This document shows, piece after piece, positions 46,928 through 59,724 of a stretch of DNA of 64,000 bases. Both the position numbers and the translations under genes were made by a program. The number at the start of each line of letters is the position of its first letter. Positions within the stretch are counted from its first letter, which is position 1. Source of the stretch: Umbilicaria muhlenbergii (taxonomy: Eukaryota; Ascomycota; Lecanoromycetes; Umbilicariales; Umbilicariaceae); contig KK106981.1 of assembly GCA_000611775.1 (NCBI GenBank), forward strand, positions 2,603,211-2,667,210, read 5' to 3'. A model generated the notes under the pieces. That model saw nothing but the letters and a program-made list of their open reading frames with translations, made no database searches and was not told the DNA's origin.

Positions 46928-49900
46928 AAAATGATAGCAATATCATCATAAATGATCATTAAGGCATCATAGACTGCTTTAACAGCTAGGTCTTCTTACT
47001 TAGCATCAGTCTTAATAAAGCTTTAACTTTACCATGTAAATCATCAATCTGATATTCATATTAAACATCAACTGACTGACTCTAGATCAAACTATGATAG
47101 CACTCAGTTATCAACTTCAGGACTTCATCAACTCAGATCATCATTAAGCTGAAGACATCTCAACTGTCAGGAAACAAGTCATCACCTGTGTTGTTTAAGA
47201 AAACATCAGATCAGCAGATGCTCAATTAAAGAAATTTATTCAATTCATTAAAGCAGGATCTTGAAAATCCCTCACTTAATTACCTGAGTGAGTCATAGAT
47301 AAATCATGATTAAATCATGATATCTGCAAGCTTTTAGAAGCTGTTTCAGCTGCTGCACCCTCTTATATACAACATCAGAGCTCATGAGAATGAGAACATC
47401 ATTCCTCAACAGAACATCATCCTGACTCTTTTATTCACAGCTCATTCACATCAGGATCATTCAATGAGCTCATTACTTAACAGATCACAAGTGAAACTGA
47501 GTTAATACATGATGAATGAAGGTCATCTCATGATTCAAGCATGATAAACAATGATGAAGGAATCTCTTGAGAAGAGATGCAGCAGCTTATTTAAGTTAAT
47601 GTTCAAGCAGCAGTAACAGCAGTCATGATCAATATACAAGCAGACCTGCAAGACTCATCAAGATCATCAGGTGAAGCTGAACTTCTTAACTCTGTTGATT
47701 CAATAAATGACAGAATCAGGAGTAACTCAGCATTTAAACTCTGAGATATCAGTTACTTTGACCTCAATTCAGATGTTGAATCAGTTGAAGTCAAGGAAAA
47801 TCATCAAATCTATCATAATGTGTTCAGCTTCATCAATCATCTACGCGTCAAAGCATTCATCATGAATGTGATTTTGCTTAAACAAAACTTGAACATCTGC
47901 CTGCTAGAAAAGGTGAACATCTGATACACAGAGGAACTCACTCACCTTTCTCATATAAGCTTGAGGAACAACAACAATGAGGTATTCAAATGATGTAATG
48001 CTTTGAAAGTCAAATTTTAAAATAGCTCTGATAAAGCTCTGACAGCTTTAAAGACTTTATGATACACTGTTCAAAACATTAAACATCATCAAGATTCAAT
48101 CTTTTATATACAGTTCATCATTCTGCATGAGAAGAACACTGAAATCATCACAACAGAGGCAGCTCAAGTTTTAATCACTTATAAGCATTTAAATATTGAG
48201 TTACACCTACATCTACCTCACCTCACATCAAACTCTACCATAGTGACCCTTATCAAGGACGTTAATTACCAGAAAAATATTTAATTTAACATGTACATCA
48301 AAGATCAAGGATCTAGTCATGATAATATCTTTAATGATCAATGAGAACACTAGCCAGGCAATTAATAAGACAAGCAACATTTCAATCATTCATCTCAGTT
48401 TCAATTTCAAGGGAACAATCATTTCTCATTTTTTAATATTGATTATTCTGTCAATAACCCTTCCTTTCATAATGCTGAGTGATTTAATAAAAGATATGAC
48501 TGCTATCCTGTATATCAAGATCAGAGAAATTCTAACAATGCACAGGCACAAGGTCAAATCATAATCATATTTCAACTTGAAGAAATACATCAATTACTCA
48601 TAATCACAAACAGAAACAGAAAACCGTCCACTGATGTAAATCAATCACTGAATCAAAACACTGAAAACAAGAACTCTTTTTAATATTAACAGTTTAATCA
48701 TTCCTGAGCCTATCATGAAGAGCTTAATGAAGATGAGCAGGCATCTTATCAGAAGTGAGAAGATAATTTCTATGAGCAGGTTTATCAACAAGATGCTGAA
48801 GACATCTACATATTAAGTTTTGATGAATATAATGAGCAAGACGGCCAAGCCGTGAAAGAATTAAAAGAAGAATCAGAAAACTTGAATATAAATCATTATA
48901 CATTCTCCCTCTCCTGCTGAAACTGTCATGAGGAATTTCAGTCAAACAATAAACTGCATAATCATGTTCAGAAAGGCTGTCTATCAGCAGTTAATCATAA
49001 GTTTATTAAGAGCTCACTTAATCACCTTATCATAATGAGCTCAAGCAAGTCAAAGTAGCCTATGCAAGAATATGCTTTTCAAGGTTGATGATACATCACA
49101 GTGAAGGTAAAATTCAATGAAAAGCTGAATACACCTGCAGAGTCAGTCTGCATTAATAACAGATGCATTATGAGCCTCATTAACAAGCAGTTCTTTCATA
49201 AATTAACCTTGAATAAGACTTGCAAGGTGAAGTGAACAGCATCATCAATTTCAGTTCACAGCCTTGAGACTGCAACTCATCAAGCAAATGAGTATGTCAC
49301 TCTGAATATTTACCTCCCAGGGACTGACGGCAGGACAGCTCACGTCAACAGTGAATTTCACTTAATTAACAACCTCAAAGCAAACATGCTTATTGAGATG
49401 AATATATTGACAGCAAAGGAGGTCACAGTCAAGCTGTGATTAAAAAACTCAGTGACTGTGATAAAAAGCTGTCAAAATATCATCATTTCACTACATGTAA
49501 TGACTAAATCTAACACTCAGATGAATAAAATAATGATGTTTAATAAATACACTGTGATTTCATCACAGGCTTAAATTGCAGTACTCATTACCTCATTTCA
49601 TGAAATTGAACTCCTCAAGGACAGAGACCTCTTATTTAAACCTGATAATATTACCATTGAACTCATGATGTACACTCACATCATCAATCATGTGATGTCT
49701 GAAGTATTGATCTATAATGAGTCTGAAAAGCCTGTGATTCTACCTCAGAAGACTCACTTAAATCAGGTAATGAAATATAAAGCAGACAGCTGTTACTCAA
49801 CTCACTTGAACATTTTAATGCTTGCTGCTCAGAAGACTTGCTCAAGAGATAATGAGAACTGAGCATGCTGAAGTTGTCAAAGCATTCTAACTGCAGTCAT

Positions 49901-50038
49901 GGCATTCAATGTAGTCATGAACAGTTTATTCACAGGAAACTCCTCATTTTCATCATAATCATCTGCAGAGAGCCTGCTACTGAATGAAATCACTGTGTGC
50001 AGTGATGTGAGCACCATGTACTGAATTACTGAAGTTAT

Positions 50039-50651
50039 TACGCTGCACCATGGGTTGGGTTTTACCCAGTGGGTTTGGGTTTGGGTTGGGTTTGAGTTGG
50101 GTTTTGGGGTGGGTTATACATGTTGAAACCCAACTCAGAAAAAACCCAACCCATTTAACTCAAACTCAGAAAATTCTGAGTTAACCCAGTACATACAAAT
50201 AGTTATGATAGTCTTTATGATAGTCAAAAAAGTCAGTTCAAAAGGCGCCTTCTCAAGTCATTTTCAAGGTCATGTTTTAAGGCCGTCATCAAAGCCATTT
50301 TGAAAGCTGTTTTTCAAGGCTGTCATTGAAGCTGTTTTGAAAGCTGTTTTTTGAGGCTGTCATTGAAGTTGTTTTGAAAGCTGTCTTTTGAGGCTGTCGT
50401 TGAAGCTGTTTTGAAAGCTGTTTTTCAAGACTGTTTTTCAAGGCTGTTTTGAAAGCTGTTTTGAAAGCTGCTTTGAAAGCTGTTTGAATGAGTCATATAC
50501 GTGAACTTGAACTGGGTTACCCAGTGAAAAACTCAACCCAAACTCAAAAAAACTCAACTCAGTGTGACCCAACCCAAAAAAAACCCAACCCAGTCTGAGT
50601 TGGGTCACAATAGTCAAAACCCAACCCAAACCCAACCCATGGTGCAGCGTA
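50039..50651 (+). mobile_element. hAT-like MITE, family G, copy 2 (613 bp)
   Basis: Ends TACGCTGCACCATGGG and CATGGTGCAGCGTA; 8-bp target duplication GAAGTTAT (50,031-50,038) and GAAGTCAT (50,652-50,659), one transition apart. It sits inside element F just before its RT region. The interior has GGGTT-rich arms, a GGCGCC palindrome near 50,244 and a variable run of TTTTGAAAGCTG units. Nothing is encoded. Confidence 0.9.
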
Positions 50652-51236
50652 GAAGTCATCAATCAATACCCTCAGCTATGAGAAGATCAAGGCAACATCA
50701 TTGATATTTTAAAGTTAAAGTGAATGAACATATCACTTCTTGATAACTGAAGAGAGCTCTACAAGGTCAGGCAAGTCAAGGTATACTCATTAAAGAAGCA
50801 AGACAAGAAGTTAATTAATAAAACATTCAACAAATTACATGCTGAGAATCACCTTGAGTGAGCATTAACAATCACGCCATTTACATATCTTTGCTTTGTC
50901 ATGTGAAGAGACACTCAAGAAGGCTGTAAAGGCAGAGTGATCATGAATATATGAGCTTTAAATAAAATAATGATGTCAGACATCTACTCAGTGTCATCTC
51001 AAGCTGAAATCTTAGCAGCAGTACATGGGTTCAACTACATATTAACAGTAGACTGCAGCAGCTTCTTTCATCAATGAAGAGTAAAATCAGAGGCATGTCA
51101 CAAGCTTATCATGTCCTCTCACTGAGGCCAGGAAGTATTCAAAGTGATGATAATGAAATATAAAAACTCATCAGCTTATATACAAAGAATGATAAACAAA
51201 GTCCTTTGAGAGCAACACAAATTCACATGAGTTTAC

Positions 51237-51659
51237 ATGAATAACATTGTTATATTCTTCAACATGTTGAATGAGTACCTGCATCACCTAGATAATGTAT
51301 TCAGAGTGCTAGTGAAGAAGAATATTTGTCTCTCTCTCAAGAAGTCATTTCTTGATTATCCCTCAATAAAGCTCCTTGATCAAAGAGTTGATGCTCTGAG
51401 ATTAATCACAACAATGAAGAAACTTGTAATCATAATATGTCTGAAGTTCTTAAGATCACTGAGCACTCTTGAGAAATACCTTGATCTTACTGAGTATCTT
51501 CAACAGTACATACTGAAGTACGCAGTCATTTCAAAGCCACTTCAGGAACAGAAAATGCTGCTAAATAAAATCATTGAAGAGCAGTCAGGTAAGTCAGTCA
51601 AAGGCACAGTGAGAAAAAAGATCATTAAAAGAGTAAAGATAAACATGTCAACTTCATAA
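51237..51659 (+). pseudogene. Reverse transcriptase carboxy-terminal fragment of element F
   Basis: 140 residues: an IVIFFNMLNEYLHHLDNVF stretch just after the catalytic motif region, then SLSLKKSFLDYPSIKLLDQR and YLDLTEYLQQYILKYAVISK, the RT connection typical of fungal Ty3-like elements. It defines the strand of element F. Confidence 0.88.
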
Positions 51660-54292
51660 GAGCTTTAAGCATTTAATTAATTGCAAGTAATGTTCTCCTG
51701 ATTAATCATATTAATGCACTTTAACTCAGCCTGTCAGCTGTATGTCAACCTAGATGTGTTGAAAGAATTCAGGTTCAGTGCTCATGTTTATCACTGCTGA
51801 AGTGACAGTGAAACCAAGGGAGAATCAGCTTCAGAGGTGAAACAGAAGAACATGAAGCTTATATGTTTCCTCAGCAGATTACTAATGAATGTGAAGACTA
51901 AATACTGATTCACAGAACTGAAAGTGACAGGTTTAATATGAGTTGTTCAGAAAATACAACACATGATTGAATCAACAGTCAAAGTGACAATCATATACAC
52001 TGATCACTCAGCCATGATTAACATTGTATGCCAGTCAAGCCTATTAATGACATTGACTGAGAAGATGAACTTACATCTTATTTAAGCATCTGAATACCTT
52101 CAACACTTCTGCCTTGATGTTCACTACAAGCCTGATAAATTTAATGTTATATCAGACGCGTTGTTGAGACTAGCAGAGTGAAATTATCATCAGAAATCAG
52201 ATACATCAACACTTAATGCTCTTTATATGACTTCAACTTATAACAGTGACTCAGCCGTGTACCTGATATCATTAGTGAAGTTGAATACAGAGTTTTGAGA
52301 ACGCCTGATGAATGAATACACTCAGGATGTTTGATGAATCAGAGTCAAGATCATGATAAAGATGAACATCAAACTGAGAGAGAATGTCATGACTTTATCA
52401 TATAAGTTGATAAACAGGTTAATATACTACAAGAATCTGAAATACAGCCTTCAGCTGAGTATCTTAATAATAAAGAACTTAAAAAAGGACCTGTTTCAGC
52501 AAGCACATGATGAGCTGAGTCACTCAAAGTACATGAGAACACATGAGCATTTAATGAAAGAATTATATTTCTTCAATATTTTAAAGAAACTTCATGAGTT
52601 TATTTGTTCATACCCTCAATGCCAGCTCTGTTAAACACTTAAGCATAAATCATACAGTGCTCTTCAATCAATTCTGATGTCTTCACAGCCTTTTCACATC
52701 ATTTCATTAAACTTCATACTGAGACTGCCTGTAACACCCCTGCTGAAAGAATATGACTGCATAATGTCTTTAATAGACAAATTCAGCAAAGTGATAAGTT
52801 TTATCCCTGGCAAAATCACATGAAAGAGTGCACAATGAGTCATAAAGTTTTTTGACTGTTTAACTCTTATGAACTGAGGCCTCCTCAAGGCAATCTTGAT
52901 AAACAGGGACTCAAAATTCATGACAGGAATATGAAAGAGCATCTTTAAGCAGTTAAAAGTTAAATCACTACTTTCAATAATGTATCACCCTCAGACAGAT
53001 AATAACTCTGAAATTATAAATTAAATAACAGAAATCACTCTATGATACTTCCTGATGACATTGAAGGACATCAGTGATTGAGTTATAATATTATCAAGAA
53101 TGCAGGCAGCTCTGAACAACTTTATAAAATATTTCAACATCATTAAAACCTCAACTGAAGTCCTTTATGAATTCTGAATTAAAGAAGCACTCAACCTTTT
53201 ATGAGTCAACAAGAACAGTGACTCTACAAATAAGACAACCTCAAGAAATATTCAAGATGTTAATTCTACAGACTCAATGACAGTAATGATGAAATACAGA
53301 TCAACAGCAGTTGATGTAAAGAACATCATTATCTTCACTGTCATACACATGAAGGAGTACTACAACAGCAGACATATATTAAAATTCTTTAAGATCAGTG
53401 ACATGATCAACTTATGATTACACTGAGGATACACTATATCAGGCATTCAGAACAAGAAGATTAAACAGCAGTTCATGAACTCATTTAAAATCATCAAGAG
53501 AATCAGATGCTTGACTTATAAGTTAAATCTCTCTCCTCATTAATAAATTCATGACATCATATCAATAGCTCACCTGAAAGGTGTAATCACAGCTGACTCA
53601 TATAATCAGCTGAGGTCAAATCACTCATTATTGATGATGATGAATAATGACTTAAATCACTATGAAATTAAACATCTGCTCAAGAAGAGAACAAGGTGCT
53701 CTGAATACAATGATCATGAAATAATCACTGAATACCTTGTATGATGAAAAGGCTACAGCTTTGAACATGACATGTGATATAACATCAAGAATCTGAGAAG
53801 CGCAAGAGATTTCACAAAGACATATAATGATGCACACTCAAGAGCTCAGGTTGAAGCACTGATGATTAATGATGAAAGCTGACACCTTCAAGGAGAAATC
53901 AATAGAAGATCTTCTGAAATCTTTTAAATTCTCATCACATGACTCTGATTGCTTCACGTGTTATGAATAACACTTAGTGAAGCATACTTATCATATTACA
54001 AAGCATCATACATGACATGCTCAGAGAAATCCCTCACTGAATGATGTGCAGAGTCAGAATAATTCACTGTCTCATCATTGAACAGTGAATTCTACACCTC
54101 ACTTCCCTCACTGCTTAATACATTATGTCAGAAAACCTCACTTTTTTTGTCACAACTACTGCAGTGAACCTTCTCTTGTTTTTAAATGACACAACATCAT
54201 CACATATCAACCTGCTCAATATTTTACAATGAGCCTTAAATCAACCACCAGTTATCTACCACTACTCATCACTCATAACACAAGAAATAATC

Positions 54293-54502
54293 ATGGCAGA
54301 ATCACATGATGTTGTGATGAGAGATCAACTCACAGCACAGATCTATCACATGAGCACATTAAGCAAGCATAACTTTAAAAACCTTTATTATAATAATGAA
54401 GATGAAGTAAACCCTGATGATGAAGTTCAGTACTATGCAGATGAAGATGAAGGCTCATGTAACTTATATGATGAAGATGATGAGCTCATTGAGATTAACT
54501 GA
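54293..54502 (+). other. Acidic open frame downstream of element F integrase
   Basis: 69 residues starting MAESHDVVMRDQLTA and becoming strongly acidic (NNEDEVNPDDEVQYYADEDE). It lies about 450 bp past the chromodomain-like end of pol and about 1.4 kb before the 3' LTR, on the pol strand. Standard Ty3 elements have no gene here. Not recognised; possibly the start of an additional element-encoded protein. Confidence 0.35.
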
Positions 54503-55991
54503 CCTGATGAAATCACAGTCAATTCACAGAAAGTTATCATGAGTGCTTTTACAAAAGTGACAGCAGGGCTGATCACAGCTGAGTAAATCACAGAGAACAT
54601 CAATAATGATGATGATAACAACAAGCTTTTAAAATTAATTAAAATGTCACTCAACATCATCTGTGATAAAATTAGCTGACGTAGAGCTTGATTGAGGGCA
54701 AATGAACACAGGGAGAAGGATTTCAGCATTGATGAAATGATGCAGATAATAAATGAGGATATGAAGAAAGTTGTTTAAACTCTGATAAATTCATTCTGAA
54801 GAATGAACTTGAAGGAAGGAGGATGACTACACATGAACATAAAAAAATATGAGCATGAGTGAATAATTTAATATTTATCTGATGTATATAAGTTTATAAT
54901 CACAGCACTCTTTCTCCTGCTCAGTCTTTCATCAGTTGTAGCAGAGAATGCCTTGAAGTCTTCCTCAGTGAAATCAAAAAAAAATGTAATGATTTTAAGA
55001 GTTTCATGTGACGTCATTCATGACAGACAAACTCACAAGCAGTGAAAGAAGCTGAAGAAAGAGAATAAAAAAGTTACAAAATATTAAGTCTTCATCAGTC
55101 ATATAACTTACCTGATGATAAGGGATACAGGCTTTAAGATCACTGATGAATTCAAGAATTCAACATGAGACATGCAGATCACATGCAAGTATCATATATT
55201 AAATGTGTCAAGATTACTCATCATGAAGGACAAAGTTATCTGACTTATAAACTTTCAAATCAAGGATATGCACGCCACTCACTTCATACAGATGTGTAAT
55301 AATCACTGCACATGACTTTATCAAGCTTACATCAAGTGGTGAAGAGACTGAATCACTTTTATCAAAATATGAATGACCTGAAAATGAAACTTAATGCAAA
55401 GAGAATGAACTGTGAGTCTCTGTCAGGTAAAGTTTCCTGATGATATAATTAATGTTAATATCAACACTTGTGCATCAAACAAGCTTAATTATTAAAGCAG
55501 AGTTGTGAGGATCTTCAAGAAGAATGAGCATAAACTTAATAATTCATTTTTAATTTAATCATGCAGTCATTAATAATGATCACTGTCAGCATCATCATGC
55601 ACTCCTCATCAATGCTGACAGAAAGCTCTTGTATGAAAGTTAATGAAAAATGTTTCTGAGCATCATTTAACATCATGAACTTTCCTTCTTTCTACTTTTT
55701 AATCCTTAAGACTTCTCTCTCTCCTGTCTTGAATTTTCTATGTAATCAGTGATTGCTTTACTAGCAGCATAATATCATCATGCATAACCTCAGATGACAC
55801 TCTAGATAGAGTGAAACATGTTTTTAGAGAAATGACAGACTCATAGAGGCTATGAGCATGTTTAAAAAGAAGCACTTATTGTGACTTTATCAGAGCCTCA
55901 TCACCTCTTATCTTAGCTTAATGTAGCTTAGTGAAGCTTAGTGAAGTCAGCATAAAAGCTGACTTCTTAGTAGATAGAATATGATATCTTT

Positions 55992-57108
55992 TATGCTGCA
56001 TCATGAGTTGGGTTTTACCCAGTGGGTTTGGGTTTGGGTTGGGTTTGGGTTGGGTTTTGAGGTGGGTTATACATGTTGAAACCCAACTCAGAAAAAACCC
56101 AACCCATTTAACTCAAACTCAGAAAATTCTGAGTTAACTCAGTACATACAAATAGTTATGGTAGTCTTTATGGTAGTCAAAAAAGTCAGTTCAAAAGGCG
56201 CCTTCTCAAGTCATTTTCAAGGTCATGTTTTGAGGCCGTCATCAAAGTCATTTTGAAAGCTGTTTTTCAAGGCTGTCATTGAAGCTGTTTTGAAAGCTGT
56301 TTTTTGAGGCTGTCATTGAAGCTGTTTTGAAAGCTGTTTTATGAGGCTGTCATCAAAGCTGTTTTGAAAGCCGTTTTGAAAGCTGTTTTTTGAGGCTGTC
56401 ATTGAAGCTGTTTTGAAAGCTGTTTTATGAGGCTGTCATCAAAGCTGTTTTGAAAGCCGTTTTGAAAGCTGTTTTTTGAGGCTGTCATTGAAGCTGTTTT
56501 GAAAGCTGTTTTATGAGGCTGTCATCAAAGCTGTTTTGAAAGCCGTTTTGAAAGCTGTTTTTTGAGGCTGTCATTGAAGCTGTTTTGAAAGCTGTTTTAT
56601 GAGGCTGTCATCAAAGCTGTTTTGAAAGCCGTTTTGAAAGCTGTTTTTTGAGGCTGTCATTGAAGCTGTTTTGAAAGCTGTTTTATGAGGCTGTCATCAA
56701 AGCTGTTTTGAAAGCCGTTTTGAAAGCTGTTTTTTGAGGCTGTCATTGAAGCTGTTTTGAAAGCTGTTTTATGAGGCTGTCATTGAAGCTGTTTTGAAAG
56801 CTGTTTTTTGAGGTTGTCATTGAAGCTGTTTTGAAAGCTGTCTTTTGAGGCTGTCATTGAAGCCGTTTTGGAAGCTGTTTTTCAAGGCTGTTTTTCAAGG
56901 CTGTTTTGAAAGCTGTTTTGAAAGCTGCTTTGAAAGCTGTTTGAATGAGTCATATACATGAACTTGAACTGGGTTACCCAGTGAAAAACTCAACTCAAAC
57001 CCAAAAAAACCCAACCCAGTGTGACCCAACCCAAAAAAAACCCAACCCAGTCTGAGTTGGGTCACAATAGTCAAAACTCAACTCAAACTCAACTCATGAT
57101 GCAGCGTA
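55992..57108 (+). mobile_element. hAT-like MITE, family G, copy 3 (1,117 bp)
   Basis: Ends TATGCTGCATCATGAG and CTCATGATGCAGCGTA, with a perfect 8-bp duplication ATATCTTT (55,984-55,991 and 57,109-57,116) in the F LTR. The F 5' LTR shows the empty site, ACATCTTT once. It is longer than the other copies because of an 86-bp minisatellite. Confidence 0.92.
56341..56770 (+). repeat. 86-bp minisatellite inside MITE copy 3 (5 units)
   Basis: Units start at 56,341, 56,427, 56,513, 56,599 and 56,685, with a partial sixth at 56,771; they read the same by eye. Each begins ATGAGGCTGTCATCAAAGCT and includes one CpG (GCCGTTTTG). The basic building block is the shorter TTTTGAAAGCTG unit also present in copies 1 and 2. 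Confidence 0.93.
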
Positions 57109-57816
57109 ATATCTTTATCACTCACAACACTCAGTTATTAATAATCATTTTGCTTAATCATCTTGCTGATAGTTCACAAATGCTTTAAGGTAGTGTTTGA
57201 CATTTGCATTCACATTTTCAGACTGCTCATCTGTCTCAGAATGAAAAGCAGTTGAAGATTTTAATCTGATTTAAAGTTATTCACATAAGTGTTTTCACAG
57301 TAATGCTACAAACTGTGATTCTCAGTCTGATGTAATTGTCTGTGATAATTCATGAAATTTTTATACATTGTGAAGTAATAGTTCTGTGATGTATTCTGTT
57401 GATATTCCCTCATTCTTATTTATTGAATAAGAGATATAATGTCTCTTCTTAATCAGTCTGCAAATAACTGTTAGGATTGTGTTGAATCCTTTGTTTTTAA
57501 ATAACTTGATAATCAAGTTAAGTGAAATATCTTGTCATGAATGACTTGAAATTAAAAGTGATTTCAGGGCTCCTTGATACTGCTCATTCATGTTCTTTGT
57601 TCAGCAGCAGATGTGGCAATTTTGAACAAACTGACTTATTGTTCAGTTCATTCAGAGTTAGTAGTAGAAGCATACAAGCAGTTTCAGAGTCTTTTAATGT
57701 TTAATATGTTTTACTGCTGACTGTTCATGAGCTTCCTGAATCAATCATCATCATAATTTATTTTAATTCAGATTATTATTAATGCCTGAGACTCATATAT
57801 ATTCTTGATAAAGCAG

Positions 57817-58080
57817 TCAGCCTTTGTCCTCAGTGCAGTCATTGAGAGAGATCTTTATTAAATGTCTTGCCTCAGTTTGTAATAAGTTTAAAATTTGCTG
57901 ACAGAAATCATCTGCTTTCACATAATGAGTAATTAACTTGTTCAAAGTTTCATTCAGGGCCTGTTCAGTTGATTCATTCAGAGCTTGTTCAGCTGATTCA
58001 TTTAAAGTTGATTCATTCAGGGTTGATTCTTTCTTTTGTTCAGCAATGATGCGTGAGTCTAAGCAGTGACTCAGTAGCAT
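57817..58080 (-). pseudogene. RNase H-integrase linker fragment of element D copy 2
   Basis: 87 residues paralogous to 2,409-2,666, with the repeats STLNESTLNES, AEQALNES and TEQALNE in a different number and order. Confidence 0.5.
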
Positions 58081-58896
58081 GATTTAAGATTGATATCATA
58101 ATCACTCATCATTCTCATTCTTCTTTAATTGATCACTTAAGTATTTAATGTGTGCATTCACCTTTTCATTTTCCTTTCCTGTTTGATAGGTGATCACAAA
58201 GTTGAATTATAAGAGAAATTCAGCTCATTTGACTTGTCTGTGACTCAGTTTCTTGATCATCATAAAGTACTTCAGAGTTTTATAATCTGTTAAAATTTAA
58301 ATCAGATCCTTTATTTCTGTTAATTCAGCACATCATTTCTTTAAACTTTAAATGATGATTAACAATTCTTTGTCATAAATCTCATAATTGCATTCAGCTG
58401 ATATGAGTTTCTTAAAGAAAAATGTCACTGAATGCATTAATTTTTAATCATCTTTCTGAGATAGTACTCCTGCAGATATCAGATCAGATGAATCACATTT
58501 AAGATAACATGTTCAAGTTCAGTCAAAGTGTTGTAATACTGACATGTTAATCAATCAGTTTTTTAGTTCACTAAATGCTTAAAGACATTGTTCAATTTAC
58601 ATATTAAAGAATATGTTCTTGCCTGTCAGTCTGATTAAAGATTTTGTGATTTTAGAATATCCCTCTATGAATTGTCAGTAAAAGTTACAAAAACTTAAAA
58701 ATGCCTGCAGCTGTTTTAAATTAATCAGTACTTTTTAAGTCTTAATGACTGTGATCTTTTCAAGGTTCACTCAGATGTCATGATGTTTTATGATCAGTTT
58801 TAAGTATTGAGTTTCAGTCTTGTGAAATTCATACTTCTTGATTTCAGCCTGTAAATTTGCCTTTCTCAGTCATTCTAGAATGATTTAAACATGAGT

Positions 58897-59100
58897 TTAA
58901 TGTTCAGACAGAGAGTTTGAATAGATCAGAATATTATTTAAATATGTTATACAACATGTGTTCAATAAATTGAATAATATGTTGTTAATAAAGTGCTGAA
59001 AGATGACTGATCTGTTAATGAGTCTGAAAGGCAAGATCTTATATTTGTAGAAATCATGCCTTGTTTGAAAGGTTGTCAAGTCTTCAGATTCAGGATTCAT
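58897..59100 (-). pseudogene. Reverse transcriptase fragment of element D copy 2
   Basis: 67 residues matching 3,876-4,079 almost throughout (TTFQTRHDFYKYKILPFRL; TYLNNILIYSNSLSEH). Confidence 0.8.
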
Positions 59101-59403
59101 TCATATGCAGTGAAATATCTGTTGTATATCAATCTTGATGAAGTATTTTGTCTTTAAAATCTGAGTCAAGGTTTTCTTAATTAAAGGCAATGAGTATCAG
59201 TCTTTCTTCATAATTGAATTCAGCTTTCAGTAATTGATGCACAGTCATAAAGACCTGTCTTTCTTTCATATGAACAAAATCAGTGAAGCTACTGATGATT
59301 AATTAACTTCAATAAAACTTTTTTGCAAGTTATCTTTTATGTAGTTCTTCACCGCTATCAGTTCTTCATGTGACATATTATAGAGGAGTGTGTATTTTAA
59401 CTT

Positions 59404-59724
59404 TTATTCATCCTTTAAAACAATCTTGTGATCATAAGGTTGATGCAGAGAGAGTTCATTTGCAGTCTTTTTAAAAAAGACATCAATCAGGTCATGATAT
59501 TCAGAAGGAAGAATCACTTTGATATTTAATTCACTTAACTTTAATTCAAAGTTCAATGCTTCCTTAATCTGTTGAATAAAGATAACAAAGATCTCATTGC
59601 CTTTCTTCATATTTAATGTGAATGATGCTGCGTCAATCATCTTGATATTGACTGCATGTGAGGAGTTATTACTTTTTGATGCAGAGGCTGATTCAGGATC
59701 TGTTTTTGTGATAAATTTCTTCAA
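59404..59724 (-). pseudogene. Protease-RT junction fragment of element D copy 2
   Basis: 106 residues parallel to 4,383-4,739, including ILPSEYHDLIDVF. To its right (59,756-59,910) is a TTCATTCAGTTCAG-type low-complexity stretch, longer than in copy 1. Confidence 0.75.

Larger units (their letters stand above)
46800..57129 (+). mobile_element. Ty3-like chromovirus, family F, inserted in D copy 2
   Basis: Short LTRs of 128 bp, TGTTGTGACTTTATCAG to CACTCACAACA: 46,800-46,927 and 55,877-57,129 (the latter enlarged by a MITE). The target duplication is CTTAA on the left and CTCAG on the right; D copy 1 has CTCAG at this site, so the left one has changed by two transitions. Plus-strand order: gag about 47,100-49,000, protease about 49,250-49,600, RT about 50,700-51,660, RNase H about 51,900-52,200, integrase about 52,350-53,600, chromodomain-like stretch about 53,680-53,830, then an extra 2 kb region with an acidic open frame. 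It is structurally complete; the coding region is broken in many places. Confidence 0.88.
55877..57129 (+). repeat. LTR of element F (3' LTR) enlarged by a MITE
   Basis: The LTR parts are 55,877-55,991 and 57,117-57,129, with MITE copy 3 and its 8-bp duplication between them. Removing the insert restores the 128 bp length of the 5' LTR. Confidence 0.88.

Noticed and set aside
56341-56856. CRISPR-like or centromeric array
   Set aside because: Contiguous 86-bp units confined within a MITE with clear ends; no spacers and not chromosome-scale.
44412-57108. Interstitial telomere from the GGGTT/AACCC runs
   Set aside because: The runs are GGGTT and GGGTTT mixtures, not TTAGGG, and lie inside elements with inverted ends and 8-bp target duplications.
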